Positions 7,833 through 16,402 of a stretch of DNA of 64,000 bases are shown piece after piece; the first letter of the stretch is position 1; every line of letters starts with the position of its first letter. Source of the DNA: Pseudorhodobacter sp. E13 (GTDB taxonomy: Bacteria; Pseudomonadota; Alphaproteobacteria; Rhodobacterales; Rhodobacteraceae); the NCBI RefSeq assembly GCF_003991405.1, contig NZ_RPEN01000158.1:372001-436000 (forward strand), read 5' to 3'. The notes beneath the pieces are model-generated. The model worked only from the letters and a program-made list of their open reading frames with translations, was not told where the DNA came from and did no database searches. The translations under genes and the position numbers were made by a program.

Positions 7833-8288
7833 CTAATCCACCAGTTTGGCGCGTACTCTAGCATAAGATAATTCATTGCCTATGACACTAAAACGCAAAA
7901 ATGTAGCATCAACGCAACCTGAAAGGCAATCCCGACAACGCGCCATGCGATTATCCTTTGAAAAAACGTAGCGGGCAGGAAGTGCTCTAACCAAAGAAAA
8001 GGTATGACTATCATCACAACAGCCTGAATTTGAAACCCAAGCCTTTGAAGAGATCAATTCGTCATGAAAGCGTTCGATGGTCGCTTGGTGGGCGTCATCT
8101 CTACGCTTCATTTTCCCCATCAACACAAAGAATTCAAGCGCGGCTCGTTGTTTCCGAAGCTCAATCTGCTCTTTTGGCAATCCACCATATGCAAATCGAA
8201 CCTTATTGCTTCGAACTAGATCCCTTCTAATTTGTACGAACCAACTTTCCCCAAACATGTGAGGATCAATAATTACGCGAACTGTCAC
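7833..8288 (-). CDS. PIN-like domain protein, partner of the adjacent ATPase
   Basis: The 151-residue product shows spaced acidic residues in a PIN-like order: D8 in VRVIIDPHMF, D92/D93 in CCDDSHTFSLVRA and D112 in YVFSKDNRM. In PIN nucleases the second and third motifs look like DDxHxxALA...ARxLxTxD, which fits well. A metal-dependent RNase or nickase activity is therefore inferred, not shown. Its ATG overlaps the ATPase stop by 4 bases. The DNA is clearly AT-richer than the flanks, a sign of transfer. Cys residues (90, 91, 118, 121, 125) cluster around the last motif and might bind a metal. Confidence 0.6.
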   Translation of the reverse strand: MTVRVIIDPHMFGESWFVQIRRDLVRSNKVRFAYGGLPKEQIELRKQRAALEFFVLMGKMKRRDDAHQATIERFHDELISSKAWVSNSGCCDDSHTFSLVRALPARYVFSKDNRMARCRDCLSGCVDATFLRFSVIGNELSYARVRAKLVD

Positions 8289-9550
8289 AACATCGTCCTT
8301 AACATTTCATCAACAAAGAAGGTATGAAATGCATCCGGCTCGCCGCTAAGCGCACCATTATGCTCGATGTCTACTTCATACGCAGTGTTCCCTTCCGGTC
8401 CATTCTCACAAAACAAGATCAGAAGGTCTTTAGGCGATGCAAGTTCCTCCGCGTCGATCTTCAAATCATTCTGGTCTCGCAAATCTGAACGGAATCTATC
8501 TATTAAGAAGGAACTATGTGTTTCGAGTATGCCTCTCAACCCGTCGCGATACGATCTATGGAAGAAACTTCCAAGCGCTGCTTGAGCCACCGGGTGAAGA
8601 TGCAATTCAGGCTGCTGAACAAGGATCGCTAGTTTTGGCTTATTTCTGAGTGCGTATACAGTCTCAACCAAGATTGGCACGACCTGCGAAACGCCAACTC
8701 CGACTTGGTTAAGGAAGAACTCTTTATTTGACTTCACCACCGAAACAATTAGAGGCGAATCTGGAACTCTAGACGATATTTTTTTTACTTTTATGTCCTC
8801 AAATAACCCACTCTCCAAGCCAAAAGCACGCACCGCATCAAAATTAAACTTTGATTTGAGTCCTGAAAAATCATGCCACATCGGTGCGAAATGCAACCCA
8901 AGAGCGGTGATCTTTCTACTTGCCGAGTAAAATTTTTCGGGCAGCGCTCTAATCGGTGATATGAGTCGAGCACCACTAATTTCACCAAATATCCGGTCTA
9001 GAAAGGCGTTTCCGTCTTTTATTTTATCATATGGAATCAAGCTAAAAATAATTGTTGGTTCGCCGAACGAAATACCCCTTGGCGGTCTGCCCGAGAGATT
9101 AAAGCCAGTAGTCTCGTTGTGCAGTTCAATGATACGATGGAAACCAACATCATCTACATCACTAATGATTCGAGCCTGCCCAGCGGAAGGAGTTTTTTTA
9201 CAAGTGATCAGAGTTCTATTGGTAAGATAGGAGCATCTTATTATTTCTGGAGGCCTATCTTTTCTGTTCTTAACTGTTACCACTTTACAGAAAAAATCTT
9301 CACCTACACCCGTTGAGAAACCAAAAGTCACATCCGCAGAACCGAAATATGGCGAGAAATAATCGTACTCTCCCACTCCAAGTTCTTCATTTAGCACCGG
9401 TGGAGAGCTTAATCCACCCCTGAGAACGCTGTCAACTAGGTGTAAAATTGAGCTCTTGCCCGAGCTGTTATCACCAACAAGGAAAACTAATTTCTCTAAA
9501 TCAACTTCGATCGCCCTAAAGCCTCTAAAGTATTCAGCAAAAACCTTCAC
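8285..9550 (-). CDS. AAA_15/AAA_21-type ATPase (OLD/DUF3696-like)
   Basis: The 421-residue product has a Walker [10 protein letters not shown] at 27-34, a family-typical [13 protein letters not shown] at 196-208, a signature-like [14 protein letters not shown] at 281-294, Walker [13 protein letters not shown] at 309-320 and an H-loop [11 protein letters not shown] at 343-353. This is the SMC/ABC-like ATPase fold of OLD, PARIS AriA, Septu PtuA and DUF3696 proteins. There is no TOPRIM domain at its C-terminus, so a nuclease activity would have to come from the PIN-like partner. GTG 9550 overlaps the thyX TGA (GTGA). AT-rich DNA suggests horizontal acquisition. Confidence 0.85.
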   Translation of the reverse strand: MKVFAEYFRGFRAIEVDLEKLVFLVGDNSSGKSSILHLVDSVLRGGLSSPPVLNEELGVGEYDYFSPYFGSADVTFGFSTGVGEDFFCKVVTVKNRKDRPPEIIRCSYLTNRTLITCKKTPSAGQARIISDVDDVGFHRIIELHNETTGFNLSGRPPRGISFGEPTIIFSLIPYDKIKDGNAFLDRIFGEISGARLISPIRALPEKFYSASRKITALGLHFAPMWHDFSGLKSKFNFDAVRAFGLESGLFEDIKVKKISSRVPDSPLIVSVVKSNKEFFLNQVGVGVSQVVPILVETVYALRNKPKLAILVQQPELHLHPVAQAALGSFFHRSYRDGLRGILETHSSFLIDRFRSDLRDQNDLKIDAEELASPKDLLILFCENGPEGNTAYEVDIEHNGALSGEPDAFHTFFVDEMLRTML

Positions 9551-10455
9551 CCCTCAACCACTCCCATAAACTCCCGCCACTCGCCCTTGCTCATGCCGGA
9601 ATTCTCCTGCGTCACTTCCTCACCTTTAAGCATTCTGCGAACACAATCAATCGCTTTTGACGAGAGTGTCGCCCCGCCCATCCGGTAATCCTCAAACGCC
9701 GCAAATGCGATGGGCACCCAGTCGGCCACCACCCGGCAGATCGCCTCGGCGTAAACGCGGATTTCATATTGCGCGTGGGCGTCGGCGCGCAGGCGGAGGA
9801 AGTGGAAGAGGTTGTGCAGGTCCACCTTCCAATACCATTGGGTGTAGATATTGGCGGGCAAGTTCATGCGGGCGAGTTCGCGGGCGAGGCCTTGCTGGCC
9901 GTCCTGGCTTAGCATCGCCTCGTAATGGTCATAGGCGGTGTTCGAATCGCGTTTGAGCATTTCCAGCACGCGGGCGGCTTCCTCCCCCGTCAGAACCTCG
10001 CCCCGGCCTTGGTTGTTTACCACAGATTGTGCCGCCAGTTGCTCGGGCGCGGGGATGTAAAACTCGCGGTCGAGGATGGAATAGCGGGCGGAATATTCGT
10101 TGACGTTGGCGGTGCGGTGGCGGATCCATTGGCGCGCGACAAAGACCGGAAGTTTGACGTGCAGCTTGATTTCGCACATCTCGAACGGGGTGGAATGCCA
10201 GTGCCGCATGAGGTAGCGGATCAGCCCTTCGTCATTGGAAACATGTTTGGTTCCAGCACCATAGCTGACGCGGGCGGCCTGCACGATGGCGGCATCATCG
10301 CCCATGTAATCAATGACCCGGACAAAGCCGTGATCCAGCACCTCATGCGCGTGGTAAAGATGCGCCTCCATCCCTTCGGACACCGCGCGCAGGGTCGGTT
10401 TCGGCGTCGCGCGCTGCGCTGCGATTTCGGCAAGTTGGTCCGGGGACAGGGGCAT
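9547..10455 (-). CDS. thyX: Flavin-dependent thymidylate synthase
   Basis: The 302-residue product carries the ThyX motif [19 protein letters not shown] (RHRx7S) plus the active-site region [20 protein letters not shown] and [15 protein letters not shown]. It makes dTMP from dUMP using FAD, NADPH and methylene-tetrahydrofolate. The DNA is GC-rich and native-looking, unlike the ATPase gene coupled to its 3' end. The leader contains a nested inverted repeat reaching to the start codon. Confidence 0.96.
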   Translation of the reverse strand: MPLSPDQLAEIAAQRATPKPTLRAVSEGMEAHLYHAHEVLDHGFVRVIDYMGDDAAIVQAARVSYGAGTKHVSNDEGLIRYLMRHWHSTPFEMCEIKLHVKLPVFVARQWIRHRTANVNEYSARYSILDREFYIPAPEQLAAQSVVNNQGRGEVLTGEEAARVLEMLKRDSNTAYDHYEAMLSQDGQQGLARELARMNLPANIYTQWYWKVDLHNLFHFLRLRADAHAQYEIRVYAEAICRVVADWVPIAFAAFEDYRMGGATLSSKAIDCVRRMLKGEEVTQENSGMSKGEWREFMGVVEG

Positions 10456-10456
10456 G

Positions 10457-10518
10457 GCAGGCCTCTTTCAAATAGGGGTTTTGGGGCTTGGCCCCATATC
10501 TATGGGGCGTTGGCCTGC
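10457..10518 (-). promoter_or_regulatory. Nested inverted repeats in the thyX leader
   Basis: GCAGGCC (10457-10463) pairs with GGCCTGC (10512-10518). Inside are a perfect stem GCCCCATA-TC-TATGGGGC (10491-10508) and an overlapping alternative GGGGC-TTG-GCCCC (about 10483-10495). The outer stem covers the bases immediately before the thyX ATG. It could control translation, or be only a repeat-derived palindrome. Confidence 0.4.
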
Positions 10519-10666
10519 AGCATACGAGATCAAGGGGTATAGGGGCAAGAGCCTGCGGCCACGCGACCTTTTTGCATCAACTTCGGCCCCGAACCCTATG
10601 TGGTAATTGACAAAAACGAACATCAACAGGCATTGTTTCCTCAAAACGAAAAATCGAGTGGTCATT

Positions 10667-11731
10667 ATGAAAATCAATTCTTTGGCGTCGATGGCGCTTG
10701 TCATGGCACTTGCGGCCTGCGGCGGGAACTCGTTGCTCCCAGATGAGACGGAGACGGTAACGCCGACCCCGACAGACCCGGATGGCGAAGAGGTTGTGAC
10801 CGGCGCGACACCGGTGACGGTTGTGACGGAGATCAAGAATAACATGACCAGCGCGCGGGTGATCAAAGGGACGGGCGGCAACCCCGACACCCTGCTGATC
10901 GCCATTACCGCGATTGATACCACCCCGGTTCAGGCAACATGGCAGCGGGCGCCCGCTTTGGATATCCCAGGGTTTCAGGCCTATTCGGTGCAGGAAGACC
11001 CGCTTGACCGCATGTTCATCGGGCTGTCGGCGGCCAGCGCGGATGGGTCAGCCAGTGCGACGATGGCAGGCGATGGCGGCCAGTTCAACAAGGTGTTGCA
11101 GGGCGTCGATTATTCACGCGTTGGCGGCTATTCCCCGCCACCGGCAACTGGCAACGGACCGGGCACCGGTCAGGTTTCCTATTCCGGGAAATATGCGGGC
11201 CTGTTGAATGGCGGCAGCGATGATACGGCCAGATTGCCTTTGCCTGCGGGCCGGGATTATGACCGCGAGGAAATTCCGGGCCAACCGGCGCGGATCACAG
11301 GCGATGTGTTCATGAACGCAAACTTTGCCGACAACCTGATCAACGGTGTGGTCAAGAACCGGGTTGCGGTTGATCTGGATATCTCTAACGATCCGGCCAG
11401 CCCGCGCTTCAATGACGGCACGGGGGTTCCGCTGGAAAGCGTTGTGATGGTGATTGACGGTGCGGGCGAAGGCACCGGGGGGCAGATTTTGGCCAATGGC
11501 ACCTTCAGCGGCAAGACCGAGCGACCGAACCAAGATCGCACCGGGCAATATGGCGGCGTGATTGGCGGCACCAACGGGTCCAGCGTGGCTGGCGGGATTT
11601 ATCTTGAGGCCAACAAGGTCTTTGACAGTGACGGCGAGTCCATTGAAAACGCGGTTGAGCGTGGTGTTTTTGTGCTGAACCAATGCGGGTTGACGGCGAC
11701 AGGCGGGGATTGCGTTGGCACAGCGCCATAA
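10667..11731 (+). CDS. Slam-dependent-type surface lipoprotein
   Basis: The 354-residue product has a lipoprotein signal ending LAAC (about residue 18) and a Thr/Pro/Asp-rich tether. The C-terminal half is Gly-rich with alternating polar/hydrophobic strands: GTFSGKTE, GQYGGVIGGTNGSSVAGG, as in the small beta-barrels of TbpB-like and other Slam client lipoproteins. Its 3' end overlaps by 17 bases a DUF560/Slam-like gene, which strongly supports this reading. ATG 10667 is chosen because the signal peptide starts there. The ligand (haem, metal or other) is unknown. Confidence 0.7.
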   Translation: MKINSLASMALVMALAACGGNSLLPDETETVTPTPTDPDGEEVVTGATPVTVVTEIKNNMTSARVIKGTGGNPDTLLIAITAIDTTPVQATWQRAPALDIPGFQAYSVQEDPLDRMFIGLSAASADGSASATMAGDGGQFNKVLQGVDYSRVGGYSPPPATGNGPGTGQVSYSGKYAGLLNGGSDDTARLPLPAGRDYDREEIPGQPARITGDVFMNANFADNLINGVVKNRVAVDLDISNDPASPRFNDGTGVPLESVVMVIDGAGEGTGGQILANGTFSGKTERPNQDRTGQYGGVIGGTNGSSVAGGIYLEANKVFDSDGESIENAVERGVFVLNQCGLTATGGDCVGTAP

Positions 11732-13157
11732 AGGCATAGGGCTGCGCGTTCTGACAGGGGCTGTGGCGGTTGTCGCCCTGCCCCTGTTCGCGCTGCCCAA
11801 AGGCGCGGTTGCACAAACCGAACCTGCACAAACCGAACTTGCACAAAGCGAACCTGAGCAGGCGCGCCTGTCAGTGCAAGACGCGCGTGTGCTGGGGTTG
11901 GAGGCTATTCGCCTTGGTCGCCCGGAGCTTGCCGCCGAAATCGCCATGGCCCTGCTTGCGGCTGACCCGGCGGACAGTTTCGGGCATTTTCTGATGGCCA
12001 ACAGCCTGATGCGGATGAACGAGCCACGCATGGCCGAACGGGCGGCGAAACAGGCGTATCGCTATGCCAAGACGCCAGAGCAATCCTTTCAATCGGCCCG
12101 CCTTGCGGCTGATCTTGCCTTTCAGCGCGGGGCTTTGACCACCTCACAATGGTGGTTGCGCAAATCGGCAGAGGCCGCCCCGGATGAGGCGCGCATGGCC
12201 AAATCCATCGCGCTGTTTCGCGGGGTGAAACGTCGTAACCCATGGCGGGTGCAACTGGCCTTTTCGGCCCGGCCTTCGGACAATGTGAACAACGGCAGCT
12301 CCGGCCAGTATAACATCATCGACGGCTTGCCCTTTGTCGGAAAATTGAGCGAGGACGCCCAAGCCGTAAAAGGTGTGGTTGCCGAAGCGGCGGTCACGCT
12401 GGGGTATCGCTTGCGCCAATCCGGGCAAAGCGAAACCTCGGTCGGGGCGCAGATCACGACCCGGCGGGTGCATCTGAGCACGGGCGAAAAGACCCGGCTG
12501 GGCGGCGATCCGGGTTTTGGCTGGAACCGGATCAGCCTGTCGCTGCGCCACGAATGGGCCCCTGCCGACAGCCGCCATCGTTTCAGCCTTGAGGGAACAG
12601 CGGGCCGGATGGATTACCAATCCGGCAGCGATTACAGCTTTTGGGGGCTGGCCCTTGGCCACCGGGCCATCCTGTCGGAGCGGGCCTTTCTGGACAGCGC
12701 CATCGAGGCCGAGCAGCGCAGCGACCAAGGCACCCGGCGCGGAGATCGCAGCTACAGCATCCGTAGCAGCCTTATTTTCCAGCGCGAAAACAAGGATATG
12801 ATTGCGGCCACCTTGCTTGGCAACCGCTTTGATACGACGATCACCGGGCGGTCGAGCACGATGGTTGGCGCGCAGATCAGCTATACGCTGGCAGACCCGA
12901 TTGGCCCGGTAGGATTGAGCGGCAGTTTGGGGCTGCAACGCTCGCAGGCCAATGGCTATAGCCTTGTCGGGCTGACGGTGCCGGGTGGCAAAAAAGATAC
13001 CACCCGCTATGCCGAAGTGCAGATGCAGTTCAATGATGTCAGCTATGCGGGCTTTGCCCCGCATCTGCGCCTGCGCCATCAAAGCACGCGGTCCAATGTC
13101 AGCCGTTTTGACGCGCGTGAGGTTTCGGCCACGCTGGGGATCGCATCGAAGTTTTAG
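11715..13157 (+). CDS. Surface lipoprotein assembly modifier (Slam/DUF560-like)
   Basis: The 480-residue product has a signal peptide, an Ala/Glu/Gln-rich linker, TPR-like helices (about residues 50-165: GLEAIRLGRPELAAEIAMALL and following) and a C-terminal outer-membrane barrel opening with RNPWRVQLAFSARPSDNVNNGS and ending in phenylalanine (GIASKF). This TPR-plus-14-strand layout is that of Slam proteins, which deliver lipoproteins to the cell surface (type XI secretion). The start is likely TTG 11715, inside the lipoprotein gene; no better start is seen. Confidence 0.8.
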   Translation: MAQRHKGIGLRVLTGAVAVVALPLFALPKGAVAQTEPAQTELAQSEPEQARLSVQDARVLGLEAIRLGRPELAAEIAMALLAADPADSFGHFLMANSLMRMNEPRMAERAAKQAYRYAKTPEQSFQSARLAADLAFQRGALTTSQWWLRKSAEAAPDEARMAKSIALFRGVKRRNPWRVQLAFSARPSDNVNNGSSGQYNIIDGLPFVGKLSEDAQAVKGVVAEAAVTLGYRLRQSGQSETSVGAQITTRRVHLSTGEKTRLGGDPGFGWNRISLSLRHEWAPADSRHRFSLEGTAGRMDYQSGSDYSFWGLALGHRAILSERAFLDSAIEAEQRSDQGTRRGDRSYSIRSSLIFQRENKDMIAATLLGNRFDTTITGRSSTMVGAQISYTLADPIGPVGLSGSLGLQRSQANGYSLVGLTVPGGKKDTTRYAEVQMQFNDVSYAGFAPHLRLRHQSTRSNVSRFDAREVSATLGIASKF

Positions 13158-13237
13158 CGCCCTGCGGTGCCGGACAGAACGAAACGGGGTGGCGCTGGCC
13201 CCCGTCTGTATTAGATTGGCCATGGAAGGAGACTGAC

Positions 13238-13666
13238 ATGGCACTCAAATATCTGCACACGATGGTCCGGGTTCTGGATCTGGAAAAATCCATGGCGTTT
13301 TACAAGCTGTTGGGGCTGGTGGAAAAACGCCGGATCGACAATGAGGGCGGGCGGTTCAGCCTGATCTTCCTGTGCCCGCCGGATCAGCCGGAATGCCCGG
13401 TGGAGCTGACCTATAACTGGGACGGGGATGAGGGGCTGCCTTCGGACAGCCGCCATTTCGGGCATCTGGCCTATGAGGTGGATGATATCTATGCCACTTG
13501 CGCCCATTTGCAGGCCAATGGCGTGGTGATCAACCGACCGCCGCGCGATGGCCGCATGGCCTTTGTGCGCAGCCCGGACAATGTGTCCATCGAATTGCTG
13601 CAAAAAGGTGAGGCCAAGGCCCCGGCCGAACCATGGCTGAGCGCGCCGAACATCGGGCATTGGTAA
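13238..13666 (+). CDS. gloA: Lactoylglutathione lyase (glyoxalase I)
   Basis: The 142-residue VOC-family product has all four GloA metal ligands: H7, E56 (PVELTYNWD), H76 (HFGHLAYEV) and E119 (VSIELLQ). It isomerises the methylglyoxal-glutathione hemithioacetal to S-lactoylglutathione, the first step of methylglyoxal detoxification. AAGGAG precedes ATG 13238. It stands alone, followed by a hairpin and a dispersed terminator-like element. Confidence 0.95.
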   Translation: MALKYLHTMVRVLDLEKSMAFYKLLGLVEKRRIDNEGGRFSLIFLCPPDQPECPVELTYNWDGDEGLPSDSRHFGHLAYEVDDIYATCAHLQANGVVINRPPRDGRMAFVRSPDNVSIELLQKGEAKAPAEPWLSAPNIGHW

Positions 13667-13685
13667 GCCAGTTTGGGGGGTAGGC

Positions 13686-13741
13686 GGATTTTCGGTGAAA
13701 ATCCGGTGCCTTCGGCGAGGATATTTTTAAATAGATGAAAG
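13686..13741 (+). terminator. Hairpin plus dispersed element, copy C (after gloA)
   Basis: GGATTTTC-GGT-GAAAATCC (13686-13704) is followed by CCTTCGGCGAGG, ATATTTTTA and AATAGATGAAA (about 13709-13741). It lies between convergent gloA and hisN in gloA's terminator orientation. Confidence 0.6.
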
Positions 13742-13780
13742 CCGGGGTGGTTTGGGTTGCCCCGGCTTTTTGGTCTGCGG

Positions 13781-14575
13781 TCAGGCGTTGAGCAAGGCCA
13801 TGGCGGCGACGTGGATATCCTTGTTGGCAGCGGCGAGCACTTGGCCGCCGTGATGCGCGGCGCCGCCTTGCCAATTGGTGACGATGCCGCCTGCGGCCTC
13901 GATCACCGCGATGGGGGCTTGCACGTCATAGGTTTGCAACCCGGCCTCGATCACCAGATCGACCTGGCCTGCGGCAAGCAGCGCGTAGCCGTAGCAATCC
14001 ATCCCATAGCGGGTGAGGCGCACTTTCCCGGCCACGCGGCGAAACGCTTCGGCCTCGGCGTTTGTGCCGATTTCAGGGAAGGTGGAGAGCAGGATCGCTT
14101 GCCCCAAAGCACGCGGCGCGCGGGTCTTGAGCGGGGAGACACCCATCGGGCCATTGACCGCCGCCTGCCCGAAGCCGCCTTCGAACCGTTCCTGAATATA
14201 GGGTTGGTCGATCAGCCCATAAAGCGGGCCGGTTGCATCCGCGACAGAGATCAGCACGCCCCAGGTCGGTGTGCCAGAGAGATAGCCGCGCGTGCCGTCA
14301 ATCGGGTCCAGCACCCATGTGAGACCGGAGCTTCCGGTCGTGGCGGCATATTCCTCGCCCAGCACCGCGTCTTGCGGGCGGCGGCGGGCCAGAATGTCGC
14401 GCATCGCCTTTTCGCAGGCGCGATCTGCCACGGTGACGGGATCGAAATGGGTGGTTTCCTTGGTATCCGCCGCCAGATCGGCCCGACGGAAATGCGCCAG
14501 CGTGGCCAGCCGTGCGGCATCGGCAAGCTCTGCCGCGGTGGCGCGAATATCGGCGATGTCAGACGCGGTCAGCAT
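13781..14575 (-). CDS. hisN: Inositol-monophosphatase family, histidinol-phosphatase HisN type
   Basis: The 264-residue product has the Li-sensitive phosphatase metal sites: E74/E75 (VLGEEYA), D90 and D93 in WVLDPIDGTRGY, and D217 (YDVQAPIAVIEAAGG). The form DPIDGTRGY followed by GTPTWG is more typical of HisN histidinol-phosphatases than of SuhB. The predicted reaction is histidinol phosphate to histidinol in histidine synthesis; another IMPase substrate cannot be excluded. ATG 14575 is followed by LTASDIADI, a normal start for the family. Confidence 0.85.
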   Translation of the reverse strand: MLTASDIADIRATAAELADAARLATLAHFRRADLAADTKETTHFDPVTVADRACEKAMRDILARRRPQDAVLGEEYAATTGSSGLTWVLDPIDGTRGYLSGTPTWGVLISVADATGPLYGLIDQPYIQERFEGGFGQAAVNGPMGVSPLKTRAPRALGQAILLSTFPEIGTNAEAEAFRRVAGKVRLTRYGMDCYGYALLAAGQVDLVIEAGLQTYDVQAPIAVIEAAGGIVTNWQGGAAHHGGQVLAAANKDIHVAAMALLNA

Positions 14576-14647
14576 GCGGTTCCCCCTTCAAGGTCTTGTC
14601 CGGCGCTACCGTGTCACGGCAGGCCGGTCAAGGGCAAGGGGGGCCGC

Positions 14648-15010
14648 TCAGGCGGCTTCGCTGAGCACGCGGGCCAGATCGAACAGGCGGCGGCGCTGCG
14701 CCTCGGGGATGGCGTAATAGGAGCGGACGAGTTCCAGCGCCTCTTTATCCGCGAGCATATCGCCCTCGACGCCGCGCGGGGCTTCCCGTTCGTCGTTCAG
14801 GCCCTCGAAGAAGAAGCTGATGGTGACGCCAAGCGCCTCGGCCACATCCCAAAGCCGCGATGCCGAGACACGGTTCATCCCGGTTTCATATTTCTGGATC
14901 TGCTGAAATTTGATGCCAACCTGATCGGCAAGCTGCTGCTGCGTCATGCCCACCATCCAGCGGCGGTGACGGATACGCTTTCCAACATGGGCGTCGACAG
15001 GGTGCTTCAT
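14648..15010 (-). CDS. XRE-family helix-turn-helix regulator
   Basis: The 120-residue product has an N-terminal Cro/CI-type HTH (about residues 8-66): GKRIRHRRWMVGMTQQQLA, GIKFQQIQKYETGMNRVSA. The C-terminal part (ALELVRSYYAIPEAQRRRL) is the small helical end common to this Rhodobacterales regulator family. ATG 15010 (MKHPVDAHVG) is chosen; the open frame extends 14 codons upstream without support. Its target is unknown; the palindromes in the 347-base spacer in front of it are candidate sites for it or for another regulator. Confidence 0.9.
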   Translation of the reverse strand: MKHPVDAHVGKRIRHRRWMVGMTQQQLADQVGIKFQQIQKYETGMNRVSASRLWDVAEALGVTISFFFEGLNDEREAPRGVEGDMLADKEALELVRSYYAIPEAQRRRLFDLARVLSEAA

Positions 15011-15118
15011 CAGGGACTCCAACAATGATAATTTGCTATTGCCACTATACAAGCAACTTTCATGCCAAATCTACGTTTATCCCAATTTTTCTGGCATATT
15101 AAGCAAGCCCTTTTGCAA

Positions 15119-15138
15119 ACCTGTCCTTTTAGACAGGT
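15119..15138. promoter_or_regulatory. Inverted repeat in the XRE-quinone oxidoreductase spacer
   Basis: ACCTGTC (15119-15125), a six-base AT-rich loop, GACAGGT (15132-15138). Perfect 7-bp arms about 108 bases upstream of the XRE start codon; possible operator. The spacer 15011-15357 is AT-rich and holds no gene. Confidence 0.4.
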
Positions 15139-15239
15139 GCCCCTGACCAGATAAACAGGCGAAAAAGCGGGCGCTGTGCGCTCTCCCCTCAGATGCCGTT
15201 GGTAACCATAACTCGCGAAAAAAGTGTTTTTCATTTTGC

Positions 15240-15284
15240 ATTGCATTTTGCAATGATCGCCGCGCGAACTGTTGCAGAATGCAA
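15240..15284. promoter_or_regulatory. Two identical-format palindromes, TTGCA-N3-TGCAA
   Basis: ATTGCA-TTT-TGCAAT at 15240-15254 and TTGCA-GAA-TGCAA at 15272-15284, 31 bases centre to centre (about three helical turns), with a further TGCA half at 15237-15240. They lie 74-118 bases upstream of the quinone oxidoreductase ATG. This is the look of a cooperative dimeric repressor site. TGC-rich sites bound by PhaR in relatives are one possibility. Confidence 0.5.
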
Positions 15285-15357
15285 TGCGAGCCGGACTGGC
15301 GTCACGCTGATTTTCCGGGTAGCACTGGGCCCCAGAACCACAGGAAAGGGACTGGCC

Positions 15358-16326
15358 ATGCGCGCATATCGAGTGGAAGCCTTTGGAACACCTGCCGCTT
15401 TGCAAGAGATTGCGACACCAGATCCCGGCCCCGGGCAGGTGCGGCTGCGGGTGATGGCCTGCGGGTTGAATTTCGCGGATCTGCTGATGCTGGAGGGAAA
15501 ATATCAGGAGCGCCCGGCCTGCCCCTTTACCCTGGGGATGGAGATTTCGGGCGTGGTCGACGCGCATGGCCCCGGTGTCACCGCCCCCGCCATCGGCACA
15601 CGCGTGGCCTGTTTCACGGGCCAAGGCGGGCTGGCGGAATACGCTGTCGTCACCGCGACCGCCTGCACGCCGATCCCCGATGCGATGCCGTTTGACGAGG
15701 CCGCCGCCTTCCAGATTGCCTATGGCACCAGCCATCTGGCGCTGGATCACCGCGCCCGCCTGCAAGCCGGGGAAACGCTGCTGGTCATGGGGGCTGCGGG
15801 CGGCGTGGGCCTGACCGCGGTAGAGATTGGCAAACGCATGGGCGCCACCGTCATCGCCACCGCGCGCGGCGCGGAAAAGCTGGCGATTGCGAAAGCGGCA
15901 GGCGCGGACCATCTGATCGACAACGAAGCCCCCGGCCTGCGTGAGGCGCTCAGGGCGCTTGGCGGCGTCGATGTGGTCTATGATGCGGTGGGCGGCCCCG
16001 CCTTCACCGAGGCCCTGCGCGCCACGAAACCCGAAGGCCGCCTGATTCCGATTGGCTTTGCCGGGGGCGAGGTGCCGCAAATCCCTGCCAATATTCTGCT
16101 GGTCAAGAACCTGACCGTGATCGGCCTTTACTGGGGCGGATATCTGAAATTCGCCCCGGCAACCTTGGCGCGCAGCATGGAAACACTGTTCGACTGGTAT
16201 CGCGGCGGCGGGCTGCACCCCCATGTCAGCCACAGCCTGCCGCTCAGCCGCGTGGAAGAGGCGCTGGCGCTGCTGCGCAGCCGCACCTCCACCGGCAAAG
16301 TCGTCGTCACCCCGCACCCCGTCTGA
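15358..16326 (+). CDS. Zinc-independent NADPH:quinone oxidoreductase (MDR family)
   Basis: The 322-residue product is a medium-chain dehydrogenase/reductase: GroES-like N-terminus (GQVRLRVMACGLNFADLLML), Rossmann dinucleotide motif MGAAGGVGLTAVEIGK around residues 142-157, and no structural-zinc Cys cluster. It resembles Qor/enoyl-reductase-like members that reduce quinones or activated double bonds with NADPH. GGAAAGGG precedes ATG 15358. The palindromes upstream imply regulated expression. Confidence 0.85.
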   Translation: MRAYRVEAFGTPAALQEIATPDPGPGQVRLRVMACGLNFADLLMLEGKYQERPACPFTLGMEISGVVDAHGPGVTAPAIGTRVACFTGQGGLAEYAVVTATACTPIPDAMPFDEAAAFQIAYGTSHLALDHRARLQAGETLLVMGAAGGVGLTAVEIGKRMGATVIATARGAEKLAIAKAAGADHLIDNEAPGLREALRALGGVDVVYDAVGGPAFTEALRATKPEGRLIPIGFAGGEVPQIPANILLVKNLTVIGLYWGGYLKFAPATLARSMETLFDWYRGGGLHPHVSHSLPLSRVEEALALLRSRTSTGKVVVTPHPV

Positions 16327-16327
16327 T

Positions 16328-16402
16328 TTCATCTTGGCCCAAATACCTCCGCCGGAGGCAAGCCCGCAGGGCTTTCGATTTTTCATCGAAAAATCGGGGC
16401 TT
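16328..16402 (-). terminator. Composite terminator region with dispersed element copy D
   Basis: A hairpin CGATTTTTC-ATC-GAAAAATCG (16376-16396) lies just past the permease stop; AAGCCC-GCA-GGGCTT (16360-16374) follows, then, on the minus strand, CCTCCGGCGGAGG, TATTTGGG, CCAAGATGAAA (16359-16328). It separates the convergent oxidoreductase and permease genes. Confidence 0.65.

Noticed and set aside
7833-10455. Prophage carrying thyX
   Set aside because: No phage structural, integrase or lysis genes; thyX itself has native base composition.
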